Shown piece after piece: positions 26,497 to 34,196 of a stretch of 64,000 nt of DNA (its first letter is position 1; every line of letters starts with the position of its first letter). A program made the position numbers and the translations under genes. The stretch spans positions 17,960-81,959 of the forward strand of contig NZ_VWXD01000018.1 of assembly GCF_011752625.1 (NCBI RefSeq). The letters run 5' to 3'. Source of the stretch: Candidatus Pantoea formicae (GTDB taxonomy: Bacteria; Pseudomonadota; Gammaproteobacteria; Enterobacterales; Enterobacteriaceae). The notes beneath the pieces are model-generated. The model worked only from the letters and a program-made list of their open reading frames with translations, had not been told where the DNA came from and did no database searches.

Positions 26497-26799
26497 TTAC
26501 TGCATCCAGTGCCGGTTGCCCGAATCGGGCACGCGGCGGAACTGCAGCCGGAGCAGCGCGGTGGGCAGGTACCAGTAAAGAAGGTTCAGGAACCACCAGG
26601 TGCCCTGCCCCTTCTTCAGGTGGCGAACCAGCAGCCAGAGCGCGGCGGCCACAATCAGCATGATGATGAACATGTCGCAGAGCAGGCCGATGCCGGCGCA
26701 CGCAAGGATGAGCACGGCCTCCTCTGTGGGGAGTCCGATAAGGCGTTTCTGCTGATTGAGGGTTTCCGGGAACTGGTACTGAAGCGAGTCCCTGTCCAT
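26497..26799 (-). CDS. traL: TraL pilus assembly protein
   Basis: Small membrane protein (VirB3-like) required for pilus assembly. 100 residues (F: about 91): PETLNQQKRLIGLPTEE at the N-terminus, two hydrophobic segments in one long stretch (28-58), then a WWFLNLLYWYLP motif near 70-80. It starts seven bases after traA in the operon. A frame shifted reading of this region is an antiparallel shadow. Confidence 0.94.
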   Translation of the reverse strand: MDRDSLQYQFPETLNQQKRLIGLPTEEAVLILACAGIGLLCDMFIIMLIVAAALWLLVRHLKKGQGTWWFLNLLYWYLPTALLRLQFRRVPDSGNRHWMQ

Positions 26800-26805
26800 G
26801 CGGGA

Positions 26806-27198
26806 TTAACCGGCCAGGGCGAAGAACGTGCGGGTGATAACAATAAGGAAAGCCAGGCCGCCTACGAAGAGCGCCGGGTTGCGGGTTTTGATAAAGGTGA
26901 TAATGGAAATGATGATTTCCCCGATGTACAACCCCCACTCGACGGTGCTGCCATGGCCAAACGTATCCTTGGCGTCCTGCTTCTGGCTGGAGAGCAGGTC
27001 TTCGGCGCGGACCAGGTGCGGCAGTGCCAGGGCCAGAATGACCAGCGCCATCAGCAGCACGTTCGCCCGGTGGCGCGAAAGCAGGCTAAAGGCGCGACGG
27101 GTGATGCCGATATGTTCCTGTGGCGCCGCCTCGCTGAGCGCCGGGCAGGCTCCCGCAGACCCCTGCACCTGTGCCGGGTGTGACGTGACAACTTTCAT
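26806..27198 (-). CDS. traA: TraA propilin
   Basis: F-type pilin subunit. The 130-residue precursor has an unusually long leader with a hydrophobic stretch (about 47-62) ending LVRA; cleavage there would give a mature pilin of about 66 residues beginning EDLLSSQKQDAKDTFG. The mature part has the two hydrophobic helices separated by a basic loop (KTRNP) typical of TraA. First gene of the operon; ATG 27198 with GAGGG upstream. The N-terminal 45 residues do not resemble F. Confidence 0.92.
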   Translation of the reverse strand: MKVVTSHPAQVQGSAGACPALSEAAPQEHIGITRRAFSLLSRHRANVLLMALVILALALPHLVRAEDLLSSQKQDAKDTFGHGSTVEWGLYIGEIIISIITFIKTRNPALFVGGLAFLIVITRTFFALAG

Positions 27199-27292
27199 GT
27201 GTAAAACCCTCGATTTGAGTTAAAGAAATGTCAGTGTGCGTAAACAGACGTAACGCGTCGTAAGTGTACATTTTCTCAAAAAAAAAAAAATC

Positions 27293-27308
27293 TGTGACGC
27301 ACATCACA
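27293..27308. promoter_or_regulatory. CRP-cAMP binding site
   Basis: TGTGA-N6-TCACA matches the CRP consensus in all ten conserved positions. It lies about 95 bases upstream of the traA start and about 117 upstream of the traY-like start. Catabolite control of F transfer through CRP at traJ is known; here CRP would act directly at the tra/traY region. Confidence 0.75.
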
Positions 27309-27335
27309 CTTTTAAGGGCTCTCATGCATTTTTTT

Positions 27336-27347
27336 AGGATTAATCCT
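27336..27347. promoter_or_regulatory. 12-base perfect palindrome, possible operator
   Basis: AGGATTAATCCT lies 62 bases before the TraY-like start and within its likely promoter. Ribbon-helix-helix repressors usually bind such short inverted elements, so self-regulation by the TraY-like protein is possible. Confidence 0.35.
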
Positions 27348-27409
27348 GAAAGGCCGTGGCGTACGCTTGCTGCCTGTCCAGGGTGGGCCTCGAAAGGGGG
27401 TAATAACGC

Positions 27410-28021
27410 ATGAAAGTAAAAGAAAAGATGAGCGACGGGCGCGGACGACCGCGTAAATATGCCCGCGGTGAAATGCAGTACCGGAAACTGTGGCTGCCGG
27501 AAAATCTGCTGATGGAATTACGCGTGGCGGCGCGCGTCCGGCGATTTACCACCAACGATGAAATCATCAGCCGGTTAATAACGTCGATGCAGTTTTCACC
27601 CCGCCGTCACGTCATAAAAACGGACGAGGGACAGCGGCTGGTTGCGCTGGCCAGGCTGTTCGATGAGTTTATTCAGTCGCGTCTTGATATTATCCGGGCG
27701 GAGTTTCAGCAGAATGAAATGAGACAGGCAGAAAAGAAACCGTTCGTCCCCGGAAAAAATACGGCCTTCAGCAGCAGCTTTCCGGAGAATTTACGTCGTG
27801 ATATGGAAATCAGTGCCCGCTTTAACCGCCGCAGCGTGAACATGGAAATACAGCAGCGCCTACTGGCCTCGCTGAATTATTTAACGGAGCAGCAGCTGCC
27901 GGAGAACGAAGAGGTCAGAAGGCTGCGAGAGCTGGCTATATTATTTGACGAGTTTATTCTGGAGAAAGTGGTGGTAGCAGAGAATCCGATAACGGGAAAA
28001 GAAACGGGCCGAGACGGATGA
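27410..28021 (+). CDS. TraY-like protein with two ribbon-helix-helix domains
   Basis: 203 residues with two Arc-like units: MQYRKLWLPENLLMELRVAA (about 22-60) and FSSSFPENLRRDMEISARF (about 122-160), separated by a helical linker. F TraY has the same tandem architecture in about 131 residues and binds oriT and the tra promoter to promote nicking and tra transcription. GGGGG lies nine bases before ATG 27410. Unusually it is transcribed away from traA, whereas F traY is the first gene of the operon. TraY function is an inference from architecture and position beside traA and traM. Confidence 0.75.
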   Translation: MKVKEKMSDGRGRPRKYARGEMQYRKLWLPENLLMELRVAARVRRFTTNDEIISRLITSMQFSPRRHVIKTDEGQRLVALARLFDEFIQSRLDIIRAEFQQNEMRQAEKKPFVPGKNTAFSSSFPENLRRDMEISARFNRRSVNMEIQQRLLASLNYLTEQQLPENEEVRRLRELAILFDEFILEKVVVAENPITGKETGRDG

Positions 28022-28569
28022 TGCCTTGCTTAACGCAGACACGATAAATTCACTATTAATTTCAAATGAGATTTATTTTTTATTGTCTCTGATTATCTGG
28101 CAAGCACTGACAACACTAATATAAAACTTCATCACGGCTGACGCACAGACCTGGTAAATATTTCTCCACCCCTGTTTGTCAGGTCACTCATGGTTAATTT
28201 TTTCAATCCTGATAAAATGGAGATATTTTCTTTCATAGCTAATTAACGAAATAAGTAATTAAGCAGAAGTCAGCAGAAAAAACCCTTTGAGCCTGACCAC
28301 ATCAGAAAATCAGGACTACTACTTCCAGAAAAAATAGGTGTAATAAAAAATCACCCTGCATTGCTGGCGCGGGTGATGACAAAGCATTAATTTAATCATC
28401 AACCTTAAAGCATGAGACTTATCAGGTATCGCATGGATGAGATGCAGATACCTGTCTGACTGCTTACATATGTATTTGTTCAGCATCGTAAAGAATTTTA
28501 ATATTTCCGGATGCGCCCGAGCAGTCACCATGCATAAATGGTTTCTTAAGCTCAGAAATAGAAATCACT
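28022..28569. other. AT-rich intergenic region between traY-like gene and traM
   Basis: About 550 bases between the convergent ends of the TraY-like gene and traM. The only clear feature is the terminator at 28344-28377 for leftward transcription. F has traJ in this place; no TraJ-like protein is seen, and a 70-codon leftward frame here runs through the terminator and is not credible. Confidence 0.55.
28344..28377 (-). terminator. Rho-independent terminator downstream of traM
   Basis: On the minus strand ATCACCC pairs with GGGTGAT across a GC-containing loop and is followed by TTTTTTA. It lies about 190 bases after the traM stop. Confidence 0.7.
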
Positions 28570-28980
28570 TTATTCATCACTATGACCGTTTTCTTCACTT
28601 CTGACGAAATGCCGGTTATCGGCGTCATTTTCAGAGTTATCTATTTCCGCGAGATACTGACTCAGCAGGGTATCGATGCGTTCGGTCCCGCCCCCACCTG
28701 TCGAATTAACATACATTTCAGTCATCATGGTCAGTAATATCATAATGCCCTCCTTACTGCCGCTGACTTTTCTGATAATTTCGCGATTAAATTCTCTCTG
28801 ATTAAAGGTATCTTCCTTGTTCTTTGCTTTATGCATAATCAGGCCAAGCCGTAGGAGTTCATTGCACGTCGAAGAAAGGCTGACATCAGCGGGGCTGGCA
28901 CCGTTCTGGATGTCAAGAAGATAAATATCTCTTATCTCCTTTTCGATTTTGTCTTTGACGTAAATCCCCATTCTTCCCAT
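28570..28980 (-). CDS. traM: TraM relaxosome protein
   Basis: Tetrameric oriT-binding protein that links the relaxosome to the coupling protein TraD. 136 residues (F: about 127). The N-terminal ribbon-helix-helix part reads MGRMGIYVKDKIEKEIRDI; the tract DVSLSSTCNELLRLGL and FNQREFNREIIRKV match F TraM (ISLSGTASMLLELGL and AFNQTEFNKLLL). The acidic C-terminus is the TraD contact in F. GGAG stands eight bases before ATG 28980. The gene reads away from oriT, as in F, and the probable binding sites lie just upstream. Confidence 0.85.
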   Translation of the reverse strand: MGRMGIYVKDKIEKEIRDIYLLDIQNGASPADVSLSSTCNELLRLGLIMHKAKNKEDTFNQREFNREIIRKVSGSKEGIMILLTMMTEMYVNSTGGGGTERIDTLLSQYLAEIDNSENDADNRHFVRSEENGHSDE

Positions 28981-29099
28981 TATTTTATCTCCTGTAGGGC
29001 TTATTAACCCAGTAACATATTTTTCTGAGCGATTCGTGCGCTGACCTTCTTCACTGTACCGTCAGCCAGCGCTGTCCTGTGTTGGGGCATTTTTATTGA

Positions 29100-29300
29100 C
29101 CTGTAGCGGCTATACAGGTAGTCGTCAGTGACACCACCATATCGTAGGGTATGACACTGTGCGACATTCAAACATATGATTTTAATAATTATCAACATTC
29201 CTACGACATTATATCGTAGTGACCTACGACAACAGGTAGTAGGAAGCGACGATACACTATCGTAGGTAGCAACACCATCATGTCGTAGTTACCTACGACA
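29100..29300. repeat. Inverted-repeat array upstream of traM (probable TraM sites)
   Basis: The half-site CCTACGAC/GTCGTAGG recurs in both orientations: near 29141, 29201-29230 and 29248-29266, and as a perfect palindrome TGTCGTAG-N4-CTACGACA at 29281-29300. A separate hairpin CCTGTA/TACAGG lies at 29100-29118. Their place between traM and nic matches the TraM (sbm) and TraY (sby) sites of F oriT, although the motif differs from that of F. Confidence 0.7.
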
Positions 29301-29370
29301 AAACAGGCAGTTACAACTCAAAAATAATCATCCTAATATCGTAAGATGATGAACTAAAACAAAAAATCAG

Positions 29371-29400
29371 CAAGATAACATCTTGCGTGGGGTGTGATGA
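29371..29400 (+). other. oriT: oriT core: inverted repeat and nic site
   Basis: CAAGAT-aac-ATCTTG (29371-29385) is followed directly by GCGTGGGGTGTGATG. F has the same design, an inverted repeat followed by GCGTGGGGTGTGG with nic inside the GGTGTG part, so cleavage is expected near 29393-29396 of the plus strand. The plus strand would be the T-strand; DNA to the right (29.4 kb upward) enters first as the leading region and the tra genes enter last. The match predicts a TraI-type relaxase encoded left of the window. Confidence 0.9.
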
Positions 29401-29596
29401 AATATAACCCCTCAGAAGCGGCTTGTTAATTAACGTTATCTTCCTGAATTCTTTATATCCTGGATGATGTTCGTCACCCGCCCGCCAGCGCACCGTGCGC
29501 GCCTGTAACGAATTATCTTGCAACCGTTGATCTGAGCGCGTATTTTTCACACGAACCCGCCCGGCGCATTATGCACACGCACGTGAGATTGTCAGA

Positions 29597-30130
29597 ATGA
29601 AATGGTTTGCTGCTCTCGGGCTTGCCGCTGTATTCAGCGCGCAGGCCGCTCCCGAAATGTGCTTCACAAAAGCCGGTCAGGATTTTGGTATTGATCCGCG
29701 CCTGCTGATGGCGCATTCAATACAGGAGTCGCGCATGCGTAATAACGCCCTGAATACGAAAAGCAGCGGCGGAACGCATGACGTGTGTAATATGCAGATC
29801 AACAGCTCTCACTTTAATCAGCTGAAAAGCTTTAATATTACACGGGAAAGGTTACTCAGAGATCCCTGCATATGTATTTACACCGGCGCATGGATCGAGG
29901 CCCGTAACTTCAGGCAGTACGGCAGGAACTGGGACAGCGTCGGGATGTATAACACCGGACCCAGTCCGAAGCTGATAAAACAGCGACGTGAATATGCGGC
30001 CATTATTAAAAGTATTTACCGCGTGCTGATCGCCCGCGATGAGGTTTACGCCGCGATGTCACAGCAGAATAAAAAAACGCCCGCGCCAGAAAGATTTCTC
30101 AGCGCGGACGTTAACACCGTTTCAAAATAG
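29597..30130 (+). CDS. Lytic transglycosylase (F orf169/gene 19 type)
   Basis: Peptidoglycan-cleaving SLT-family enzyme that opens the wall for the transfer machine. 177 residues, short signal peptide ending AQAA. The catalytic glutamate lies in HSIQESRMRNNALN, followed by the conserved GGTHDVCNMQINSSHF and a C-terminal YNTGPSP block. As in F it is the first gene beyond nic, transcribed away from oriT. Converges on the DUF932 gene with a hairpin between them. Confidence 0.92.
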   Translation: MKWFAALGLAAVFSAQAAPEMCFTKAGQDFGIDPRLLMAHSIQESRMRNNALNTKSSGGTHDVCNMQINSSHFNQLKSFNITRERLLRDPCICIYTGAWIEARNFRQYGRNWDSVGMYNTGPSPKLIKQRREYAAIIKSIYRVLIARDEVYAAMSQQNKKTPAPERFLSADVNTVSK

Positions 30131-30148
30131 CCCCGGTTACCGGGGCTG
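30129..30148. terminator. Hairpin between convergent genes
   Basis: AGCCCCGG pairs with CCGGGGCT across a 4-base loop, overlapping the transglycosylase stop and five bases before the DUF932 stop. No T run follows on either strand, so termination is probably weak. Confidence 0.5.
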
Positions 30149-30152
30149 ACCG

Positions 30153-30974
30153 TTATGATTTCAGCTTTGCGAACTCCTCCGCCATTTTCCACAGCGCCTG
30201 ATTCAGCTTAATATCGCCATCAATACCGGTTACCGGTCGTGTGGTGGTCCTTTTTCCCTTTGCCGTTCTTCCGGAGACGCCGCCCTTAATCAGATTCTCC
30301 TGCACGATATTAAATGCGGTCCACAGGTCGGTGCCTTTGTCATACCAGGCGCGCGGCTGAATAATTTTCTCAGCGGATACTGGCGGCTCTTTTCCGTCAT
30401 ATTTATACTCCAGAGCCAGCTGCCCCAGCAGGCGGCGTTCTTCGTTGTTGACCTGAATCGCTTTCATAGTGCCGATATTATTTTCCACCTTATCGAACAC
30501 GCCCAGCACCTCATAAGCGCCTTCAATAACCTGCGACACAATATCCCCTTTATGCGGCACGCTGATTTCACCGAACGATTTCCAGCACACCAGACCATTG
30601 CTGCACACCTTACGGAAAATGCCGGGGATCATTTTATAATTGCTGGAGCCGTCATGGCTGTTCAGTAATACGATTTCGGGCACTTCTTCGCCGCCTTTAT
30701 TATTTCCACGGCGCAGGCGGATCATGTGCCTGGTAAACTCACGACGCTCAGGATCGCGCACGCGCGACTGACTGGCATAAAAAGGTTCAAACCCTTCTTC
30801 ACGCAGTTTATCCAGCAGCGTAATGGTAGGGATATAAGTGTAACGATCTGAACGCGAATCGTGTTTCTCTTCGGAAAATGCACTCGGCACGACGCGCATT
30901 AATTCGTCATTGCTCAGCGGGTTGTTTTTACGGACGGAAACGGGGGCAGCGTAGCGGGTTGATAAACGGACCAT
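30153..30974 (-). CDS. DUF932 plasmid/phage protein
   Basis: 273 residues from ATG 30974, preferred because AAGGAAT lies six bases ahead; a longer frame upstream lacks any ribosome site. The segments RLRRGN, PEIVLLNSHDGSSNYKMIPGIFRKVCSNGLVC and SFGEISVPHKGDI are characteristic of DUF932, a common protein of plasmid leading regions and prophages whose biochemical role is not known. First (most oriT-proximal) of the left-running leading genes. Confidence 0.85.
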   Translation of the reverse strand: MVRLSTRYAAPVSVRKNNPLSNDELMRVVPSAFSEEKHDSRSDRYTYIPTITLLDKLREEGFEPFYASQSRVRDPERREFTRHMIRLRRGNNKGGEEVPEIVLLNSHDGSSNYKMIPGIFRKVCSNGLVCWKSFGEISVPHKGDIVSQVIEGAYEVLGVFDKVENNIGTMKAIQVNNEERRLLGQLALEYKYDGKEPPVSAEKIIQPRAWYDKGTDLWTAFNIVQENLIKGGVSGRTAKGKRTTTRPVTGIDGDIKLNQALWKMAEEFAKLKS

Positions 30975-31026
30975 AGTAATATTCCTTAAATAAATGAGAG
31001 TGAAAAAATTAATTCTGTAACCGGGC

Positions 31027-31332
31027 TTATTGCCCGGCGTCGTAGTATTCGCGCGTAACGATAAAGCCGGTGTCGTATTCCTGAACGGCCACGGGATACC
31101 CGTCCCGGACAAAAATTTTCAGGGCCTCCGGCTCTTCGGTGGGCTCCTCAATCAGCGCCATCGCGGCAAGTCGCGCCCATTGCACGCCCGCTACACCGGT
31201 AAACTCACCGTTTGCGCGGATCCAGCCGTACAGGTCCAAAAATTCAGCCGGGCTGAGGTCGCGGTTTTCACCGACCTTCACCCGTGTTTCGGTAGATTCG
31301 GCAGCGGCGGTTTTGACGTTATGTGTATTCAT
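31027..31332 (-). CDS. Leading-region hypothetical with shared N-terminal leader
   Basis: 101 residues from ATG 31332 (CAGGAG ahead). The first 20 residues (MNTHNVKTAAAESTETRVK) are nearly identical to the start of the unrelated protein at 33366-34196, and the DNA upstream is also shared. The rest includes LSPAEFLDLYGWIRANGEF and ends DTGFIVTREYYDAGQ; no family recognised. Likely cotranscribed with the DUF932 gene. Confidence 0.7.
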   Translation of the reverse strand: MNTHNVKTAAAESTETRVKVGENRDLSPAEFLDLYGWIRANGEFTGVAGVQWARLAAMALIEEPTEEPEALKIFVRDGYPVAVQEYDTGFIVTREYYDAGQ

Positions 31333-32079
31333 GCTGGTTCTCCTGTTGTCGGTTGCTGAAACCATGTTTCGGTGAGTTCGTTGCGGCGAAGGGCAGAGGA
31401 GCACCGGCTAAGAGAGGGCATAAAGGGGCGACGGCAAAAAGTTTTTGCGGCCTCTGGCAAAAAGTTTTTACCGGCGTGCACTTCACCCCTTTCTGCACGA
31501 ACCGGCGGTGCTACGAAAAGCCCTCCGCAACGGGCTGGCCGGAACATGCGCAACCGGCGGGGAGATGAGCACGAATACACCCCGGACGGCTCTGCCGATC
31601 CGGGCCTCAGCGGCCACGGCTTTTTGTGGCCAGTGAACGCGCGGGCGCCGGCCCGCTGCGGGGGTTGACCTCAGCCATCAGACCCCAGCCGTCAGGCCCG
31701 GAACGCGTCCCTCTGCGGTCCGGCGGAGCTTGCCGGCTTGCCGGTTAGCGCAGCAGGGCTCGACGACCCGGCGCGCCGGGGAGCCGGAGGGGGCCATGGT
31801 TCGTGACCTCATGATGGTTACGGTTAAGAGGAGCAGTCAGCAGAAATACAGTAAGAGCAGGGCAAGTCACGGGAAAGAAAACAGCAGCAGGATGATATCG
31901 ACGGGGCAGAGAGAGCAGATCACAGGACACAGTACAGCCACAGGGAGACCCGGTGCGTAAGCACCGGGTTTTACCGCCTGGGTTGTCCGAACCCTTTACT
32001 CTGGCTGCGGACTCCACCCGGCAGTCTCTTGCGGGCGGTAAAAGGAGGCCGGTGGTATCCTCCCCTGCCCTTTTTCGCT
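31333..32079. repeat. Long GC-rich leader, copy 1 of a duplicated non-coding module
   Basis: About 750 bases without a credible gene. Blocks at 31333-31408, 31506-31580 and 31660-31800 recur in the same order at 34197-34272, 34381-34455 and 34530-34675. Several stem-loops are visible (for example ACCCGGTGC/GCACCGGGT near 31952-31972). The position ahead of left-running leading-region genes and the T-strand polarity fit single-stranded-DNA promoters of the Frpo/ssi kind, but this is an inference. Confidence 0.55.
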
Positions 32080-32649
32080 TCAGTGGGTAACTTTCCGGTT
32101 ATACACCACCTTCCAGTCGTGGTACGCCGCGCAGTCGCGCAGCGAGTCAATGCGCACCACGTTTTCCGCCACGCCGTTCATCATCAGCACGCGTTCGATG
32201 CCCGAGAACCAGCTCTCAGTTGGATTGAGCGGGAACCACAGGTTGCTGTTAATACCGCTCAGCAGCGGATCGTTACACACGTGGATGCCCCGCCCGTGGC
32301 GGGTTTCGCTGCCGGTTACAATAAGCTCTCCGCGCAGATCGCGTGTGATGGCGCAGCATGCCAGCGCTGTGACCACGTCATCCCAGCACCACTCTTTATC
32401 CTCGGGCACCGGCAGCTCGAAGCAGCGCAGATGCTTGCCTCCTGCCCGCGCTGCGCGCATCGCGAGCCCCAGCACGGAGGGTTCATTACTCTCGCCGTCC
32501 GCGCTGGCCAGCCAGAATCCGTTGTAATAAAAAGCCTCGTCACCGTTATCCAGGCGGATTAAACAGAAATCGCCCAGCGCGCGCGTGATGTCGGACTGGG
32601 TCACCTTTTGCTGGCCCATTTCCGGGGCCAGAATATTCTGTACGCTCAT
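32080..32649 (-). CDS. Leading-region hypothetical protein
   Basis: 189 residues, Trp- and Cys-containing, without signal peptide. ATG 32649 overlaps the stop of the upstream 49-residue gene (ATGA). Notable segments are DDVVTALACCAITRDLRGELIV and GINSNLWFPLNPTESWFSGIERVL. No family recognised; orientation and place suggest early expression in recipients. Confidence 0.65.
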   Translation of the reverse strand: MSVQNILAPEMGQQKVTQSDITRALGDFCLIRLDNGDEAFYYNGFWLASADGESNEPSVLGLAMRAARAGGKHLRCFELPVPEDKEWCWDDVVTALACCAITRDLRGELIVTGSETRHGRGIHVCNDPLLSGINSNLWFPLNPTESWFSGIERVLMMNGVAENVVRIDSLRDCAAYHDWKVVYNRKVTH

Positions 32650-32795
32650 GAATGCTGCTCCAGCACCTGCCGCACAGCGCGTATGAAGTGCGGCCAGTCT
32701 CGTAAGGTCATTTTCGGTACGCGCACGCCGCGACCGCTGTTAAAGCCTTTTACAAACGCCTGCGCCTGTGCGACGATTTGCGGGTCAAAAATCAT
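32646..32795 (-). CDS. 49-residue protein coupled to the next gene
   Basis: ATG 32795 has CAGGAGA six bases upstream. The product begins MIFDPQIVAQAQAFVKGFNS and is basic and helical. Its TGA overlaps the start codon of the 189-residue gene, so translation is probably coupled. No family recognised. Confidence 0.6.
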   Translation of the reverse strand: MIFDPQIVAQAQAFVKGFNSGRGVRVPKMTLRDWPHFIRAVRQVLEQHS

Positions 32796-32882
32796 ATAAC
32801 TCTCCTGAGCTTTTTGGTTTTGATGTAGTCGCCAGGCGCTAAACTGGCGACCGTGGAGAAGGCAGGGGCAACCCTGCCTTTT

Positions 32883-33245
32883 TTACGTCTGTGCGTTACA
32901 GGGCGCGTGGCGAAGGCTGATGTTTGTCAGGCGCGCCGCCAGTGCGCCGCTCGCCCGCCCCCAGGCCACCTCACCCCGGCTGCCGAACTGCGCGTGCACG
33001 ATATGGCTTGCCATAATCCACGCCCGGAACGAGGACAGCGGCAGCGCACTGTCCTGCACGGTATCGGCAATCTGCTGCGCCATATCGTGCAGCGCGAACC
33101 ACAGATGCTCGTGCTCCTCGCTGGCGCTGAGGCGGTGCTTTCCCAGCTCCGTCAGGGCTGCAAGGCTGTCTGCCAGCCCCGGCGTCAGGCCGGGAATTTC
33201 TGACCGACTGCCCGCTGGGGCCATCCCGGCATTCTGTTTTTTCAT
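32883..33245 (-). CDS. Leading-region hypothetical protein
   Basis: 120 residues from ATG 33245 with AAAGGAGA upstream. Helical, with EEHEHLWFALHDMAQQIADTV in the middle; the C-terminal part contains a VAWGRASGALAARL stretch. No family recognised. Lies in the same direction as flanking leading-region genes. Confidence 0.6.
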   Translation of the reverse strand: MKKQNAGMAPAGSRSEIPGLTPGLADSLAALTELGKHRLSASEEHEHLWFALHDMAQQIADTVQDSALPLSSFRAWIMASHIVHAQFGSRGEVAWGRASGALAARLTNISLRHAPCNAQT

Positions 33246-33365
33246 CGTTCTGTCTCCTTTCAGTGGTCAGTAAATCAGTGTGCCCGGCACCTGCTTTTCA
33301 GCCAGCAGGCAGCTACATCCTGATCGGCCCTGTTACGCCCAGCGAATAATCGCTGGCGCAGGCCG

Positions 33366-34196
33366 TTATTCATCGCGTTCAGCCAGATAGTGCGTCTCTG
33401 CCTGGCTCACCAGCGACGCAAAAGTCACTTCGCCTCCGGTTATCCCCTCCTGCTCACACAGGTGCATCAGGTTCGCGATCAGATCCTGTACTGCCGTAAA
33501 CGCCTCATCGCCACGACCGTCGAGCCCGGTACGACGGGCAAATATCCACACCGCTTCAGCTGCCGTCGTGGCCCTGTCCGTGTTGCCCCAGATAAGTGCC
33601 GGGCGCTCCGTTCTCTCTGCCATCGCCGCGATCTCCTGGATAACCTGCATGGCGACAGGGGCAGGGGTATCCCTCAGCGCGGGGGTTACTGGCTGCTTAC
33701 CCGTTGTTTCAGTGATCCCCCCGCGTTTACGCTCAGGTCGCACGAAGGCTCTCACGGCGGCCGCCACGTCAGGATGCCCCAGCCATGCGCAGTTCATTTC
33801 GTCATCCGTTTCTGTCTGCGGCATATGCCAGACAAGACTGTCCGCGTCCCCCGTCAGAACCGTGCGACCGGAATCATCCAGGATAGTCAGCGTCTCCGGC
33901 TCGAAGAAGATCGGGCCCATGTCAGTAACAAGGTATTCGTTACGCGGGTCCCAGTCGTTTCTGAGCCACGCCGCCGCTGCGGTCTCCAGCGCTTCCGCGA
34001 TCGTACGGGCATGCCCCAGCGTCAGGGTTGCGGTATGCCACCCGTCCTCGCCCTGCTCTTCACTGCGTCCGCTGACGGTGACAACAAATGGCATCAGATC
34101 GTCAGGGCATCCGGGCCAGAGACGTACCGGGGTTTTCACCCGTGTTTCGGTAGATTCTGAAGCGGCGGTTTTGACGTTGACGTTGTGGGTGTTCAT
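33366..34196 (-). CDS. 276-residue leading-region protein with shared leader
   Basis: ATG 34196 is chosen because the first 20 residues (MNTHNVNVKTAASESTETR) repeat the leader of the gene at 31027-31332, including its upstream DNA. The body contains a PFVVTVSGRSEEQ start, an acidic central part and a C-terminal helical domain (about 185-276). No family recognised. Unlike a signal peptide, the shared leader is polar, so the similarity may concern expression rather than export. Confidence 0.65.
   Translation of the reverse strand: MNTHNVNVKTAASESTETRVKTPVRLWPGCPDDLMPFVVTVSGRSEEQGEDGWHTATLTLGHARTIAEALETAAAAWLRNDWDPRNEYLVTDMGPIFFEPETLTILDDSGRTVLTGDADSLVWHMPQTETDDEMNCAWLGHPDVAAAVRAFVRPERKRGGITETTGKQPVTPALRDTPAPVAMQVIQEIAAMAERTERPALIWGNTDRATTAAEAVWIFARRTGLDGRGDEAFTAVQDLIANLMHLCEQEGITGGEVTFASLVSQAETHYLAERDE

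Larger units (their letters stand above)
27199..27409. promoter_or_regulatory. Divergent control region of the tra operon and traY-like gene
   Basis: This 211-base gap separates left-running traA from a right-running TraY-like gene. It contains a tract of thirteen A residues (27278-27290), a perfect CRP site (27293-27308) and a 12-base palindrome AGGATTAATCCT (27336-27347). I cannot identify a clear -10/-35 pair for either gene by eye. In F, traY lies between the promoter and traA, so this divergent arrangement is different. Confidence 0.65.

Noticed and set aside
27361..27374. ops-like element on the minus strand (GGCAGCAAGCGTAC)
   Set aside because: Only a partial match to GGCGGTAGCGT and it lies upstream of the likely tra promoter, not in the transcribed leader.
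28319..28531. Leftward 70-codon frame between traY-like gene and traM
   Set aside because: It runs through a rho-independent terminator and lacks a ribosome site.
29100..29310. CRISPR-like repeat array
   Set aside because: Units are short palindromes with irregular spacing in the oriT/TraM region; no cas genes and no regular spacers.
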